Origin: Anaerolineae bacterium
GTDB taxonomy: Bacteria; Chloroflexota; Anaerolineae; Aggregatilineales; Phototrophicaceae
Reading direction: 5' to 3'
Length of the DNA: 20,783 bases
NCBI GenBank assembly: GCA_020848855.1
Contig: JADLHH010000287.1
Coordinates: forward strand, 1-20,783
The position numbers were made by a program, and so were the translations under genes. Positions 6,433 to 16,400 of the stretch are shown here, piece by piece. Positions within the stretch are counted from its first letter, which is position 1, and each line of letters opens with the position of its first letter. The notes beneath the pieces are model-generated. The model was not told where the DNA came from and ran no database searches. It was given only the letters and a program-made list of their open reading frames with translations.

Positions 6433-7890
6433 ATGGAGTCGTTGAAAGCCGCCCAAAAGGGGCACTACGCTCCTGAATGGATGGATGAAGCGTTTAAGTC
6501 GTTTCTGGATAGTAATCCTGCTTATTCACTTACCCAAAAACTGGATGCCCTGCGCGCGACCGAATATGGTCGGCTGGATCGGCATGGGCATGTCTACCTG
6601 GACTACACCGGCGGCAGCCTGTACGCGGAATCGCAGTTGCGCGAACACATGGCGCTGCTGACGGACGGCATCTTTGGCAACCCGCACTCGAAGAACCTCA
6701 CGTCGATGGCGATGACGAGGCTGGTCGAGACCGCACGCGACGCCGTGCTGCGCTATTTCAATGCATCGCCGGACGAGTACACCGCCATTTTTACACCTAA
6801 TTCCACTGGGGCACTGAAGCTCGTGGGCGAGTCCTACCCGTTTGCCGCTGGCGATCAGTATCTGCTGACTTTCGACAATCACAATTCCGTCAACGGCATC
6901 CGCGAGTTTGCCCGCGCCAGAGGCGCAGCCGCGATCTATCTTCCGGTTGTCCTACCCGACCTTCGGGTGGACGAAACCGAGCTGGCGGCAGCGCTGGATG
7001 GGGGGCGCTCCGGTCGGCACAATCTCTTTGCCTATCCCGCCCAATCGAATTTCACCGGCGTGCAGCACCCGCTAGAATGGATCGAGCGGGCGCAGGCAAA
7101 AGGCTGGGACGTGCTGCTCGACGCCGCGTCGTTCGTACCGGCAAATCGGCTCGACCTCAGCCAGTGGCATCCCGATTTCGTCGACATTTCATTATACAAG
7201 ATTTTCGGCTACCCAACCGGGATCGGCTGCCTGCTGGTGCGCCAAAATGCCCTTCACAAGCTGCGCCGCCCCTGGTACTCCGGCGGCACGATCACCTTCT
7301 CGTCGGTGCAGGCGTTCGACCACTACCTGACGCCCGGATCGGCTGGCTTCGAGGATGGCACGGTCAATTACCTGAGCCTGCCCGCCGTCGAAATCGGACT
7401 CCGCTATATCGAGTCCATCGGCATCGACCTGATCCATACGCGCGTCATGTGCCTGACCGGGTGGCTGATCGATGAGTTGACCGCGTTGCGCCACAGCAGC
7501 GGCAGCCCGGTCATCCGGCTGTATGGTCCGCCGAACGTCGAGCGGCGCGGCGGAACGGTTCAGGTCAACTTTTTCGATCCCGATGGCGTCTTGATCGACT
7601 GCGGCGAAGTCGAGCGGCTGGCGAACGATCAGCGCATTTCGCTGCGGGCGGGCTGCCACTGTAATCCGGGCGCGCGCGAGGTGGCGCTCGGCTTCAGCCG
7701 GGATGAGCTGGTCGCCTGTTTCCGGGACAAGGACAGCCTCAGCTTCGAGCAATTTTTGCAGGTCATCGACGGCAAGACGACCGGGGCGCTGCGCGCTTCG
7801 CTGGGACTCGTCACGAATTTTGCCGATGTCTACCGATATATGGGTTTTGCCGAAACGTTTGTGGATCGGCGCTACAGCCACACGGACTAG
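6433..7890 (+). CDS. MOCOS-like class V aminotransferase (cysteine-desulfurase fold, PLP-dependent)
   Basis: The 485-aa protein closely follows the pattern of the N-terminal desulfurase domain of molybdenum-cofactor sulfurase. It has YLDYTGGSLYAESQL near 55, GNPHS near 82, FTPNSTGALKLVGE near 120 and NHNSVNGIREFA near 149. It continues with NLFAYPAQSNFTG at about 197 and the cofactor aspartate D230 in VLLDAASF. The PLP-binding lysine K256 is in SLYKIFGYPTG. FEDGT lies near 306, and a reactive-cysteine motif GCHCNPG has C408 and C410. Enzymes of this group take sulfur from cysteine as a persulfide. MOCOS adds a C-terminal MOSC domain, which is absent here, so the sulfur acceptor is unknown. 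The neighbours contain no molybdoenzyme. Family identity is secure; the actual substrate is not. Confidence 0.88.
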   Translation: MESLKAAQKGHYAPEWMDEAFKSFLDSNPAYSLTQKLDALRATEYGRLDRHGHVYLDYTGGSLYAESQLREHMALLTDGIFGNPHSKNLTSMAMTRLVETARDAVLRYFNASPDEYTAIFTPNSTGALKLVGESYPFAAGDQYLLTFDNHNSVNGIREFARARGAAAIYLPVVLPDLRVDETELAAALDGGRSGRHNLFAYPAQSNFTGVQHPLEWIERAQAKGWDVLLDAASFVPANRLDLSQWHPDFVDISLYKIFGYPTGIGCLLVRQNALHKLRRPWYSGGTITFSSVQAFDHYLTPGSAGFEDGTVNYLSLPAVEIGLRYIESIGIDLIHTRVMCLTGWLIDELTALRHSSGSPVIRLYGPPNVERRGGTVQVNFFDPDGVLIDCGEVERLANDQRISLRAGCHCNPGAREVALGFSRDELVACFRDKDSLSFEQFLQVIDGKTTGALRASLGLVTNFADVYRYMGFAETFVDRRYSHTD

Positions 7891-7901
7891 GAGAGACACC
7901 G

Positions 7902-10900
7902 ATGTTACGCTGGCAGCAACCGCAGTGGCTGGCTCTGGTCGCGCTCGGCACGCATGGCGGGCAGCCGCTCGCCGACGGCAGCACCATGTCCACCGGCATC
8001 CATCTGCGTTGGGATTTCGAGAGCGATCTGGGCTTCCCGGCGGGTGGATTCGACATCTTTCGCCGCGAGCATCGTCGCGGGCAGGAGTGGTGCGCCCAGT
8101 TTTACCCGCATGACGGCGGCGGCATTGACCTGATCGGCTTGGATAACGCGCCGAAGTTCGTGATCCGTCCATCCGGCGAAGCCCATCTTCAGGGCGGCTG
8201 CGGCGAGCAGCGCGACAGATCGCTCAAGCTGCCCGGCGAACAGACCCTCATCATCGGCTTCGATGAGCCGATGCGCACGGTCGAAATCACCATCGATCCG
8301 AGCAGCCCTCTGCCGATCACCGCCGAAGCCTTCTGGCGCAGCAATGAAGGCAACATGCTGGTGGATCGGGCGCAGGCGCGTGAGGCGGTGGGCGGCAATC
8401 TCGTGCTGCGTCTGCACGCAGACGCTATCGACTTTGTGACGTTAAGCGGCACAGACATGCTGATCTGCCTGGTATGCGTCGTGCGAGCGTCCGACAGCCT
8501 GACGAGCAACTGGACAGACATCCCTATCAACGGCGCGCCGATTGTCCTGCCCATCACCCACTCCGACTGGGCGGGCGTTCATCCTCATTCGCCCGACGAC
8601 AGCGCCGAAGCAGCCGCGCGCCTCCCGGCAGCGCTGTCTGCTGAAGTCCGCGCCGTCTATCAGAGCGGCTTCGACGACGAGCTGCACGCTATTCTGTACG
8701 ATCTCGTCGGGACGCGCCCACAGCGGCGTGCCTATGTCGACGAAGTCGGCAGCAGCGCGGACGACCTGCCCGCGCCGAATAAGCTGCACTGGCAGACGCT
8801 TCAGCTTCTGCGCCTGACGGCGCTCGACCCGAATCTGGCGCGCATCCTGGGACTCTACTGGCAGGACAGCGACGTGACCACCGGAACATTCTACGATTAC
8901 CGCATCGTCGGTTACTGGGGAGATCGACCATTCCCTGGTCGGGTCTACAACTTCGACGCGCTGACGGTCGGTACGCCGTATCCGACCACGCTCACGCTGG
9001 ACGATATGCTCATCGCGTCGCCGAACCCGATGACAGTGGTTGACGACACGTGGGACGACGATACGACCAGCGCCCTGCGAATCGAGCCATTGATCGCCGG
9101 CGCGCCGCTGACGATCACGCTGCCGGAGGGCGCGGCTTCGGTGACGCTGCGCCTCAAGACTGAAAGCGCGATCACGATCAGCGCCTATCAGAGCGGGTCT
9201 CGGATCGAAGAAGTCGAAACCGAAGCGGGCGAAAACACCATCACGATTGAGCACGCGCCGGGCATCACCGACCTGCGCCTCGACGTTGACGCGACGATCA
9301 CGCTGGTGGAGCTGGTCGCCCGCCGGACGACCGGGACGGTCGGCGATTTGCAGTATGTCACCTTCCGCCACCGCATCCAGACGCCGCTGCCCGTGCTGGC
9401 GAGCGCGGTCACGGCGGCGGTCGTGCTGCCCGGCGGCGCGAGCCTCGCCGACGACGGCATGCTGCTCGACGGACAGACTATCGCCCTGCGCTGGGAGCTT
9501 CCCTCGCACGCCACCAGCCTCATGGAAGAAGAAGGCATCTTCTATTTCCTGCGGCGAGCATACGGCGGTAATGGGGATCGACCGGAGCCTGTGGGCGACC
9601 CTATCGTCCTCAATCCAGTCTCGCCAACGCTGATCACCAGGAGCGTCGCCGCTGGCGCGCGCACCCCATATTATCTCGACCACTTTCTGCCCGATGGCTG
9701 GTATAGCTATCAGGTGCAGGCGGTCGACCTGTTTGGGCGGCTGAGCGACTGGGGCAGGCGCGCTGTCGTGCAGGTGCGCGATAGCGTCGCACCGCCGCCG
9801 CCGACCGCCATCCGCGCCAGCTACCTCGACCTCGACGATCCCTATCTGCCTTTGGAGGACACGAGTCATGCGTCGGGCATCAGGGTGGCGTGGGAGTGGT
9901 CGGGGTTCGCGCGCCTGCAAGCGCCCGACTTCACCGGCGCGGCGGGTCAATTTCGCATCTACGCTGCATTAGGCGACCTGAACACGCTTCAGGGCAGTAT
10001 CACCGGCATCACGGATCGCGGGACGTTTTCGGCGCTGGTGACCGACGCCAACTGGAACGGCAGCACTGACGATCTGGCGGGGGAGCGGGTGCGTATCGGC
10101 TCGACCTATTTCGAGGTGCGCGGCAACACGACCGGCGACAATTTTGTGCTCACGGTCAACCACCTTACCGCGCCGCCGCTGAAACCCCAGATCGGGTTGT
10201 TCTCGCTGGTTTTCAGCCCCGATAAACCCTACTGGACGGATTATAAGCAGGCGATAAGCTGGGATCGGCGGCTGCATGTCGAGCCAGTGGTCGACCTGCC
10301 GACCGTCGTCGGGGAGATTGTCACGGTCAGTGCCGAAGCGGGCGGCGTGGTCGTCACGACCGATCAGGCATTGGACGACGACGGCATGTTGACACCGGGC
10401 GTGCTGGTCAGCAGCGGGATGATCTACCACGTGACCCGCCACGATACCGGCGGCGGGCTGACCGTGACCGTCGACCCGCGCGAGCTGGCGGGCGATCCGC
10501 CCACGAACGTGCAGCCCACCGCCGGAAATGCCTTCGTCTACTATCCGGGGCGGCGCTATCAGGTCTATCTGTCCGTTCCTGAACGCCTCCTGCAATCCAT
10601 CAACGGGACGGAGGCGGCGCATATCGGCGTGTCCGCTTCGGATGGCAGAGCGTATGTCGAGGACGACCCGCGCTGGACTCTGCCGAAGCACGGCGCGCTC
10701 GGCGATCAGCCGGGCAACGAAAGCGCGGTCGGGACGCCGTGCAAAATCATCGCCATCCAGCGGACAGCGCTGCCCGCGCCCGGTGGCGTGCCGCCTGCGG
10801 GCGATGCCCCGATCTACGCCCAGCCCGCGAATTACTATGGGCAGGCGCTCTATACCCTGAACTGGTCGCCCGTGCCGGACACCAGCGAATACGTCGTCTA

Positions 10901-11924
10901 CCGGTGCAGCGGCGCGGTGCTGTTCGACCAGGACAGCAAGTCCCGCCGCGAAGGGAAGGGATTCTACGCCAGCGCCGATCCGTTCGCCGACGATCCCGGT
11001 TTTGCCGACTGGCTGGCAGAGAATTATCCCGATTTGACTGCCGATACGCTGACGACCGAAGCATGGCGCGACTGGTCGGCGAATTTCTATCCGGCGCTAG
11101 ACGACGCGCAAATTCAGGCGCTGGCGAATCGCCCCGGCAGCGAGGCGGCGTTCCGGCGTGCGAATACGGAGACTGTGACCGAAACGTCCTACACCGACAC
11201 GTTCGATGGACGCGGGCATGGTATCTACCTGTACCGCGTTCGCGCCATTAGCGCCGCCAACGTACCGGGCGCGTGGAGCGACACGTCCCCACCTGTACAT
11301 ATCTACGACATCACGCCGCCCGCGCCACCGGTCGTAACGGGCATTGTCAGCGGAGAACGAAGCGTCACGCTCATCTGGCGCGCGAACGCTGAGACCGATC
11401 TGGCAGCTTATCACCTGTGGCGAGCCGAGACAAGAGATGCGCTCGCCGACGTGCGGCGAATTGCCCCGACAGCGGTCATCCCGCCGACAGCAGGCATGGT
11501 GACAGAAGCTTTTCCAGACGAAAATCTGCTGACAGGGAAAAGCTACTTCTACCGCCTCGCCGCTGTCGATAGCAACGGCAACGTTTCAGAGCCATCTCCT
11601 CTTTACACAGCGCGTCCGGTGGACACCGTTGTGCCCGCACCGCCCGAATGGCGTGTCGCGCGCTGGAATGACGACGCGACCGCCGTACTGATGCGCTGGA
11701 CGCTGGCGGATGAAACCCACGAAACCCTGATCCAGCGCAGCACGCCCGAAACCGGCGGCATCTGGCTGGCGGTGACGGGCTGGCTGCCCGCCGGTACGCG
11801 GGCTTACGCCGACGCGGGCGCGACGTTAGCCGAGACCAATACCTACCGCCTGCGGGTTCGCTCCGCCAGCGGCAACCTGAGCGTGGAGTACAACGAGATC
11901 GTCGTCGACGCGGCGACAGGATAA
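7902..11924 (+). CDS. Large fibronectin type III-like multidomain protein (1340 aa)
   Basis: The ATG at 7902 has a GGAGAG ribosome-binding site and lies 11 nt after the enzyme's stop. The protein is beta-rich. It opens with a segment around GIHLRWDFESDLGFPAGGFDIFRRE, itself fibronectin-like. Further fibronectin III-style units follow: one near residues 540-630 (YYLDHFLPDGWYSYQVQAVD), one near 967-1135 holding a large insert, then 1136-1241 (PPAPPVVTGIVSG, YFYRLAAVDSNGNVSEPS) and 1242-1340. Such domains mediate protein or carbohydrate contacts and are normally extracellular. Yet the N-terminus (MLRWQQPQWLALVALG) lacks a charged-hydrophobic-cleavage signal, and no transmembrane segment or sorting motif is visible. 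It is probably a structural or scaffold component acting with the PLD and giant proteins; that role is inference from the operon. Confidence 0.8.
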   Translation: MLRWQQPQWLALVALGTHGGQPLADGSTMSTGIHLRWDFESDLGFPAGGFDIFRREHRRGQEWCAQFYPHDGGGIDLIGLDNAPKFVIRPSGEAHLQGGCGEQRDRSLKLPGEQTLIIGFDEPMRTVEITIDPSSPLPITAEAFWRSNEGNMLVDRAQAREAVGGNLVLRLHADAIDFVTLSGTDMLICLVCVVRASDSLTSNWTDIPINGAPIVLPITHSDWAGVHPHSPDDSAEAAARLPAALSAEVRAVYQSGFDDELHAILYDLVGTRPQRRAYVDEVGSSADDLPAPNKLHWQTLQLLRLTALDPNLARILGLYWQDSDVTTGTFYDYRIVGYWGDRPFPGRVYNFDALTVGTPYPTTLTLDDMLIASPNPMTVVDDTWDDDTTSALRIEPLIAGAPLTITLPEGAASVTLRLKTESAITISAYQSGSRIEEVETEAGENTITIEHAPGITDLRLDVDATITLVELVARRTTGTVGDLQYVTFRHRIQTPLPVLASAVTAAVVLPGGASLADDGMLLDGQTIALRWELPSHATSLMEEEGIFYFLRRAYGGNGDRPEPVGDPIVLNPVSPTLITRSVAAGARTPYYLDHFLPDGWYSYQVQAVDLFGRLSDWGRRAVVQVRDSVAPPPPTAIRASYLDLDDPYLPLEDTSHASGIRVAWEWSGFARLQAPDFTGAAGQFRIYAALGDLNTLQGSITGITDRGTFSALVTDANWNGSTDDLAGERVRIGSTYFEVRGNTTGDNFVLTVNHLTAPPLKPQIGLFSLVFSPDKPYWTDYKQAISWDRRLHVEPVVDLPTVVGEIVTVSAEAGGVVVTTDQALDDDGMLTPGVLVSSGMIYHVTRHDTGGGLTVTVDPRELAGDPPTNVQPTAGNAFVYYPGRRYQVYLSVPERLLQSINGTEAAHIGVSASDGRAYVEDDPRWTLPKHGALGDQPGNESAVGTPCKIIAIQRTALPAPGGVPPAGDAPIYAQPANYYGQALYTLNWSPVPDTSEYVVYRCSGAVLFDQDSKSRREGKGFYASADPFADDPGFADWLAENYPDLTADTLTTEAWRDWSANFYPALDDAQIQALANRPGSEAAFRRANTETVTETSYTDTFDGRGHGIYLYRVRAISAANVPGAWSDTSPPVHIYDITPPAPPVVTGIVSGERSVTLIWRANAETDLAAYHLWRAETRDALADVRRIAPTAVIPPTAGMVTEAFPDENLLTGKSYFYRLAAVDSNGNVSEPSPLYTARPVDTVVPAPPEWRVARWNDDATAVLMRWTLADETHETLIQRSTPETGGIWLAVTGWLPAGTRAYADAGATLAETNTYRLRVRSASGNLSVEYNEIVVDAATG

Positions 11925-11929
11925 ACGCG

Positions 11930-13381
11930 ATGACCGATACCAGTTCGTGGTTTCTCACCCATACCCTGACAGGCGATAATGTCATCACCCCGCTGATCGA
12001 CGGACAGGCGGCGCTGGGCGAAATTCAAAGCCAGATCAGCGCGCTCGGTGCGGGCGATTTCTGCTTCTACGGCTCGTGGATCATGTACCACGATTCGACC
12101 ACCCTGCCCGGCAGCACCCGGACGCTCAAGGATGAATTCATCGACGCCATCAACCGTGGAGCCGACATTCGCATTCTGCTCTACAAGGGGATGCCCGACT
12201 CTTCAACCTACTACAACACGGATCATCGCCAGACCCACGTGCGCGTCATGAACGACATCGGCGCGGCGGGTGGACAGGTGATCATCGACACTCACCATCC
12301 GGTTCAGGGTTCGCATCACGACAAATACGCGATTTTCGGCAAGGTCGATAGCTTTGGCGGCTATCGCCTGACCGGATTCTGCGGCGGAATCGACCCAGTA
12401 TACGACCGTCTGGACGATCCTCAGCACAACGCAACCGGCATCCTCGGCTCTTATCACGGCTGGCATGATGTCCAAGCCAAAGTGGAAGGTCCGGCGGCGA
12501 CCTACCTGTGGTACGACTTCGTCAATCGCTGGAATTCGAATGACGAAGCCGCCTCCGCCCTCAAAACCGAGACGACACACATCCCGTCGGAAACCTATGG
12601 CATATCGAGCGGCGCGCTCACCGGACCGAGGAATCAGGTCGAGGTGCTGAACACCTACAGTTGCAGCGCGCTCGGCTATCCATCGTGGTTCGTGCCGAGC
12701 GGCGGCGTGCAGACCATCCAGCAAGCCTACGTCAACGCCATCGCCAACGCCCAGCATTACATTTACATCGAATCGCCGTTTTTCGTGGACGAAACCATCT
12801 CCACCGCCCTGCGCGACCGGCTGAACCAGAATCCGCCGGTATACGTCATCGTGCTGACCAATCTGTACGGCGGCGGCGAAGGCTACTATCTCGACGCGAA
12901 TTTCGACATCATCCGCGAAGCGCCGGCGTCGCTGCCGCTGTTCTACCCCTGCCAGCTCGTCCATGCCGACGGCACGCCGATCTACGTACACGCCAAGCTG
13001 ATGATCGTGGACGACGTGTATTACACGCTGGGATCAGCCAACGTCACCCCGCGCAGCATGACGATGGACACGGAGATCAATATCGGCGTAGTCGGCGACG
13101 ACGTGATCACCTACAACTATCAGGGGGTCGATTACGAGGTTCGCCAGTCTGCACGCGACCTGCGGGTGGCGCTCTGGCAGGAGCATATCCAGCTCGCCAG
13201 CAGCGACAGCCTGCTCGAAATCCCGACGGCGCTCGACACCTGGCTCGCCAGCATCGGCGTCGCCCCGTCCCGCGTGCAGGGCAACGATCCATCGACCAGC
13301 CAGCCGGGGGGCATCTTCGAAACGGTCGGGTGGATGACCTGGCAGAACCTGATCGCCCACCCAACCGACCACTGCATCTAA
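11930..13381 (+). CDS. PLD-superfamily protein resembling eukaryotic-type phospholipase D
   Basis: The 483-aa protein has two HKD half-sites. The first, GSHHDKYAIFG (H130, K132), keeps His and Lys but has Gly where the motif Asp is expected. It is followed by GGIDPVYDRLDDPQH and WHDVQAKVEGPAA...DFVNRW, the arrangement seen after the first motif in eukaryotic and Streptomyces-type phospholipase D. The second, VHAKLMIVDD (H354, K356, D361) followed by GSANVTPRS, is canonical. Both nucleophile and acid histidines are therefore present, and phosphodiesterase or transphosphatidylation activity is plausible. There is no N-terminal signal peptide. The gene starts 5 nt after the fibronectin-like gene and ends 26 nt before the giant gene. 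Its substrate could be phospholipid, nucleic acid or another phosphodiester. Confidence 0.85.
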   Translation: MTDTSSWFLTHTLTGDNVITPLIDGQAALGEIQSQISALGAGDFCFYGSWIMYHDSTTLPGSTRTLKDEFIDAINRGADIRILLYKGMPDSSTYYNTDHRQTHVRVMNDIGAAGGQVIIDTHHPVQGSHHDKYAIFGKVDSFGGYRLTGFCGGIDPVYDRLDDPQHNATGILGSYHGWHDVQAKVEGPAATYLWYDFVNRWNSNDEAASALKTETTHIPSETYGISSGALTGPRNQVEVLNTYSCSALGYPSWFVPSGGVQTIQQAYVNAIANAQHYIYIESPFFVDETISTALRDRLNQNPPVYVIVLTNLYGGGEGYYLDANFDIIREAPASLPLFYPCQLVHADGTPIYVHAKLMIVDDVYYTLGSANVTPRSMTMDTEINIGVVGDDVITYNYQGVDYEVRQSARDLRVALWQEHIQLASSDSLLEIPTALDTWLASIGVAPSRVQGNDPSTSQPGGIFETVGWMTWQNLIAHPTDHCI

Positions 13382-13407
13382 GCGTTTTTCGAGAAGCCGA
13401 GAAAACC

Positions 13408-16400
13408 ATGACCGACCTTGCCCAAACCTACCTGCCGCTGCGAGCAGACCTGCAAAGCTGGTCGGCGCTGCCGCTGTTCCCCGCCGACTTCGCCGCCTAC
13501 CCCGACGATTCGCTGCTGGATCGCCTGTACCTGATCGCCTCGTCGGTGGAGGAGTTCGAGGAAAGCCTCGCCGCCGCGCTCGAAGTCGCGTGGGAAGGCA
13601 TCGAGGAAGTCAGCTTCCCGCTCTTAGGGGCGCAGGGCATCGCGCTGGTGCTGGGTGGCAGCATGGCGACAAACATTGGGCTGACCGTGACCTTCGCGGC
13701 GGACAAAATCACTTTTGCGCTCACGTCGCGCGTCGGGCTGCGCTTCGACGCCACGCTGATCCGCCCGGTCGTCCTTGAAAACGGCGTTTATCGCGCGGTC
13801 GAGGGCGGCATTTACGAAATCGCCTTCGAGGACGCGACGGTCACGCTCGATACCGACGGCAATCTCGACTTCCAGAACCTCGATACGATTGCGCTCGCGC
13901 CGTTTGCCATTGGCGATACGGGCGTGGTCGTCGTCCCCGGCACGGTAACGCTGTGCTTCAGCAGCGACTCGGCAGCGGGGTTGATGGCTACCCATCCCGA
14001 CGCGCAACTGACCGCCGACTTTCGCGGCGTCTTTATCGCCGATGGCAGCGTCGTCTTTCCCGACGACTTCCCGATTGAGTCGGTCTCAATCCGCAGCGCC
14101 TTCATCGGCAATCAGGGCTTCACCGGCACGGTGCAGGCGACGCGCGGCGATGCCGGGCTGACCGAGCGCGGGGCGTGCATGGGCTTCCCGTTCAGCCTGA
14201 CGAGCGTCAGCCTGACGTTCGTGCAGAACGCGATCACCGGCTGCGCCATCAGCGGGACGCTCACCATCCCATTCATAGACAGAACCGTCGACGTGAATCT
14301 GGGGCTGGGTCTGGACGGCACGCTGACGCTTGCCCTCGCCGATCCTCAGGGACTCGCCAGTCTGGAAATTCCTCAGGTAGGGACGCTGAAATTGACCAGC
14401 CTCGGCTTCGCCGTCGCTGATCAGGGAGTGGGCGTCCTGATCAGCGGCTCGCTGCTGCTCTCGGTCGCTGATCTTCAGTGGCCCGAGGTAGGCGTGCAGT
14501 CGCTGTGCATCCGTCCCAATGGCGAAGTGAGCGTGCCCGGCGGCTGGATCGATCTGCAAGCGCCGCTGGCGGTCGATCTGTTCGGCTTCCGAATGGAGAT
14601 GAGCGCCATCGGCTTCGGCAAGGAAGACGACGGGCGTTCGTGGATCGGCTTCTCCGGCGGCGTGAATCTGATCGACCTGCTGCCGACCGGGGTCTCGGTC
14701 GAGGGTCTGCGCATCCTCTGGAATCCGAGCGTCGATTTCTCAGTCGATCTGACGCTGCAAGGCGTTGGCATCGAGCTGACCGCGCCCGGCGTGCTGCACC
14801 TCGACGGCAGCGTTTCGCTCATGAACGACGGTGACGACCACTATTTCACGGGCAGCGCGACGCTCGACCTGTCCCCACTGGGCATCAGCCTCGATGCCTC
14901 GATCAAGCTCGGTCACGATTCGGCGCTCGACTACAACTACGTCTACGTTTTCCTCAGCCTGGAACTGCCGGTCGGTATCCCCCTGTGGGCGACGGGCGCG
15001 GCGATCTACGGGATCGCCGGGCTGCTTGGCATCAATGTCGAGCCGACGACGACCAACGGCGACTGGTATGGCTGGTACGCCGCGCCGCCCGAATTCAACA
15101 TCACCGACGCGGGCAAATGGCGTGGTGAGCTGGGCAGCATGGCGTTTGGCGCGGGCATCGTCATCGGCACGCTGTTCGACGCCGGCTGGACGGTTTCGAC
15201 CAAATCGCTGCTGGCGCTGCTGCTCCCCGGACCAACGATCCTGTTCAACGGCAAAGCCAACATCCTCCAGTTCCCGCCCGGCTTGCTCGAATCCAGCGAA
15301 GCCAGCCTCAATTTGCTGGCGCTGCTCGACGGCAACGCGGGCGATCTGATGCTGAACATCGACGCGGGCTGGGAACTCAAGCAGATCGTCGACCTGAGCG
15401 CCTCCGCCGAAGCGTATTTCCAGTTCTCGCGCCCCGATAACTGGCATCTGTATCTGGGGCAGGATCAGCCCGAATCGCGCCGGATTCGCGCCTACGTGAT
15501 CGCGCTGTTCAACGCCGACGCTTACCTGATGATCGACGCCGACGGCATCGCCGCCGGGTTCCGCGTCAGCTACGGGCAGGACTGGCGCTTCGGTCCGGTC
15601 GCCGTCGCCCTGACCTCGTGGATCGAGGCGGGCGCGGCGCTCACCTGGCAGCCCGTGCAGCTTGAGGGCAGCCTGAGCCTCGGCGGTGAGTTCGCCGTCA
15701 GCATCGCCGGGTTTGGCGTGGGCATCGCGGCGCAAGCCACGCTCTCCGGCAAGACGCCCACGCCGTACTGGGTGCGCGGCGAACTGGCGCTGACCGTCAA
15801 CCTGCCCGCGCCGATTAAAGACCTTGAACAAGATATTCTGCTCGAATGGAAGCAGGATTTGCCGCCCGATCTCGCTGATCCGTTGCGCACGATCAGTCTG
15901 GAGCATCTCAAGGTCAGCGAGACGTGGCAGCCGTCGCTGAGCGGCAGCGCGCTCGCGCCGACCGATGGCGGGTTTGAAGCCGGACCTGTGGTCCCGCTCG
16001 ACGCGCGCCCGCTGATCGTTTTCGACCGCTCCGTGCGCGACAGCAGCGGCTTGAACAACGTCAACGCCGCCTACGCGGGCGGCACGGCTATCGGCGATTA
16101 CACGTTCGATTATGAACTGGAAAGCGACGCGCTCAGCCTGGAAATGTGGTCGAAGGCGGGCGCGGGCGGCTGGTCGCCGTTCCCGTCAGCCGATCTCAGC
16201 GGCGCGTGGACAGCCGAACTCGACGGCATGGGCAGAGCGGTGTCGAGCAAGCTGCAAATCATGGCAAAGACGCCGTTCGCCTTCACCCGGCGCACGTCGC
16301 GCACCTACGCCGACTGGTTTCTCGCTTCCAACCCGAACTGGCTGTGCGGCGATGGCGCGACGGCGACCGTCTACTGCGTGGACTGGACTGATATACACGA

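Noticed and set aside
8442..9950. 502-aa minus-strand open frame inside the fibronectin-like gene
   Set aside because: It is antisense to a clearly coding frame in high-GC DNA, arginine-rich and without recognisable motifs, which is typical of GC-driven shadow frames.
12661..13407. N-terminal extension of the giant protein frame into the PLD gene
   Set aside because: The codons overlap the conserved second HKD region of the PLD in another frame and give an arginine-rich sequence. ATG 13408 follows directly after the PLD stop and fits the operon spacing.
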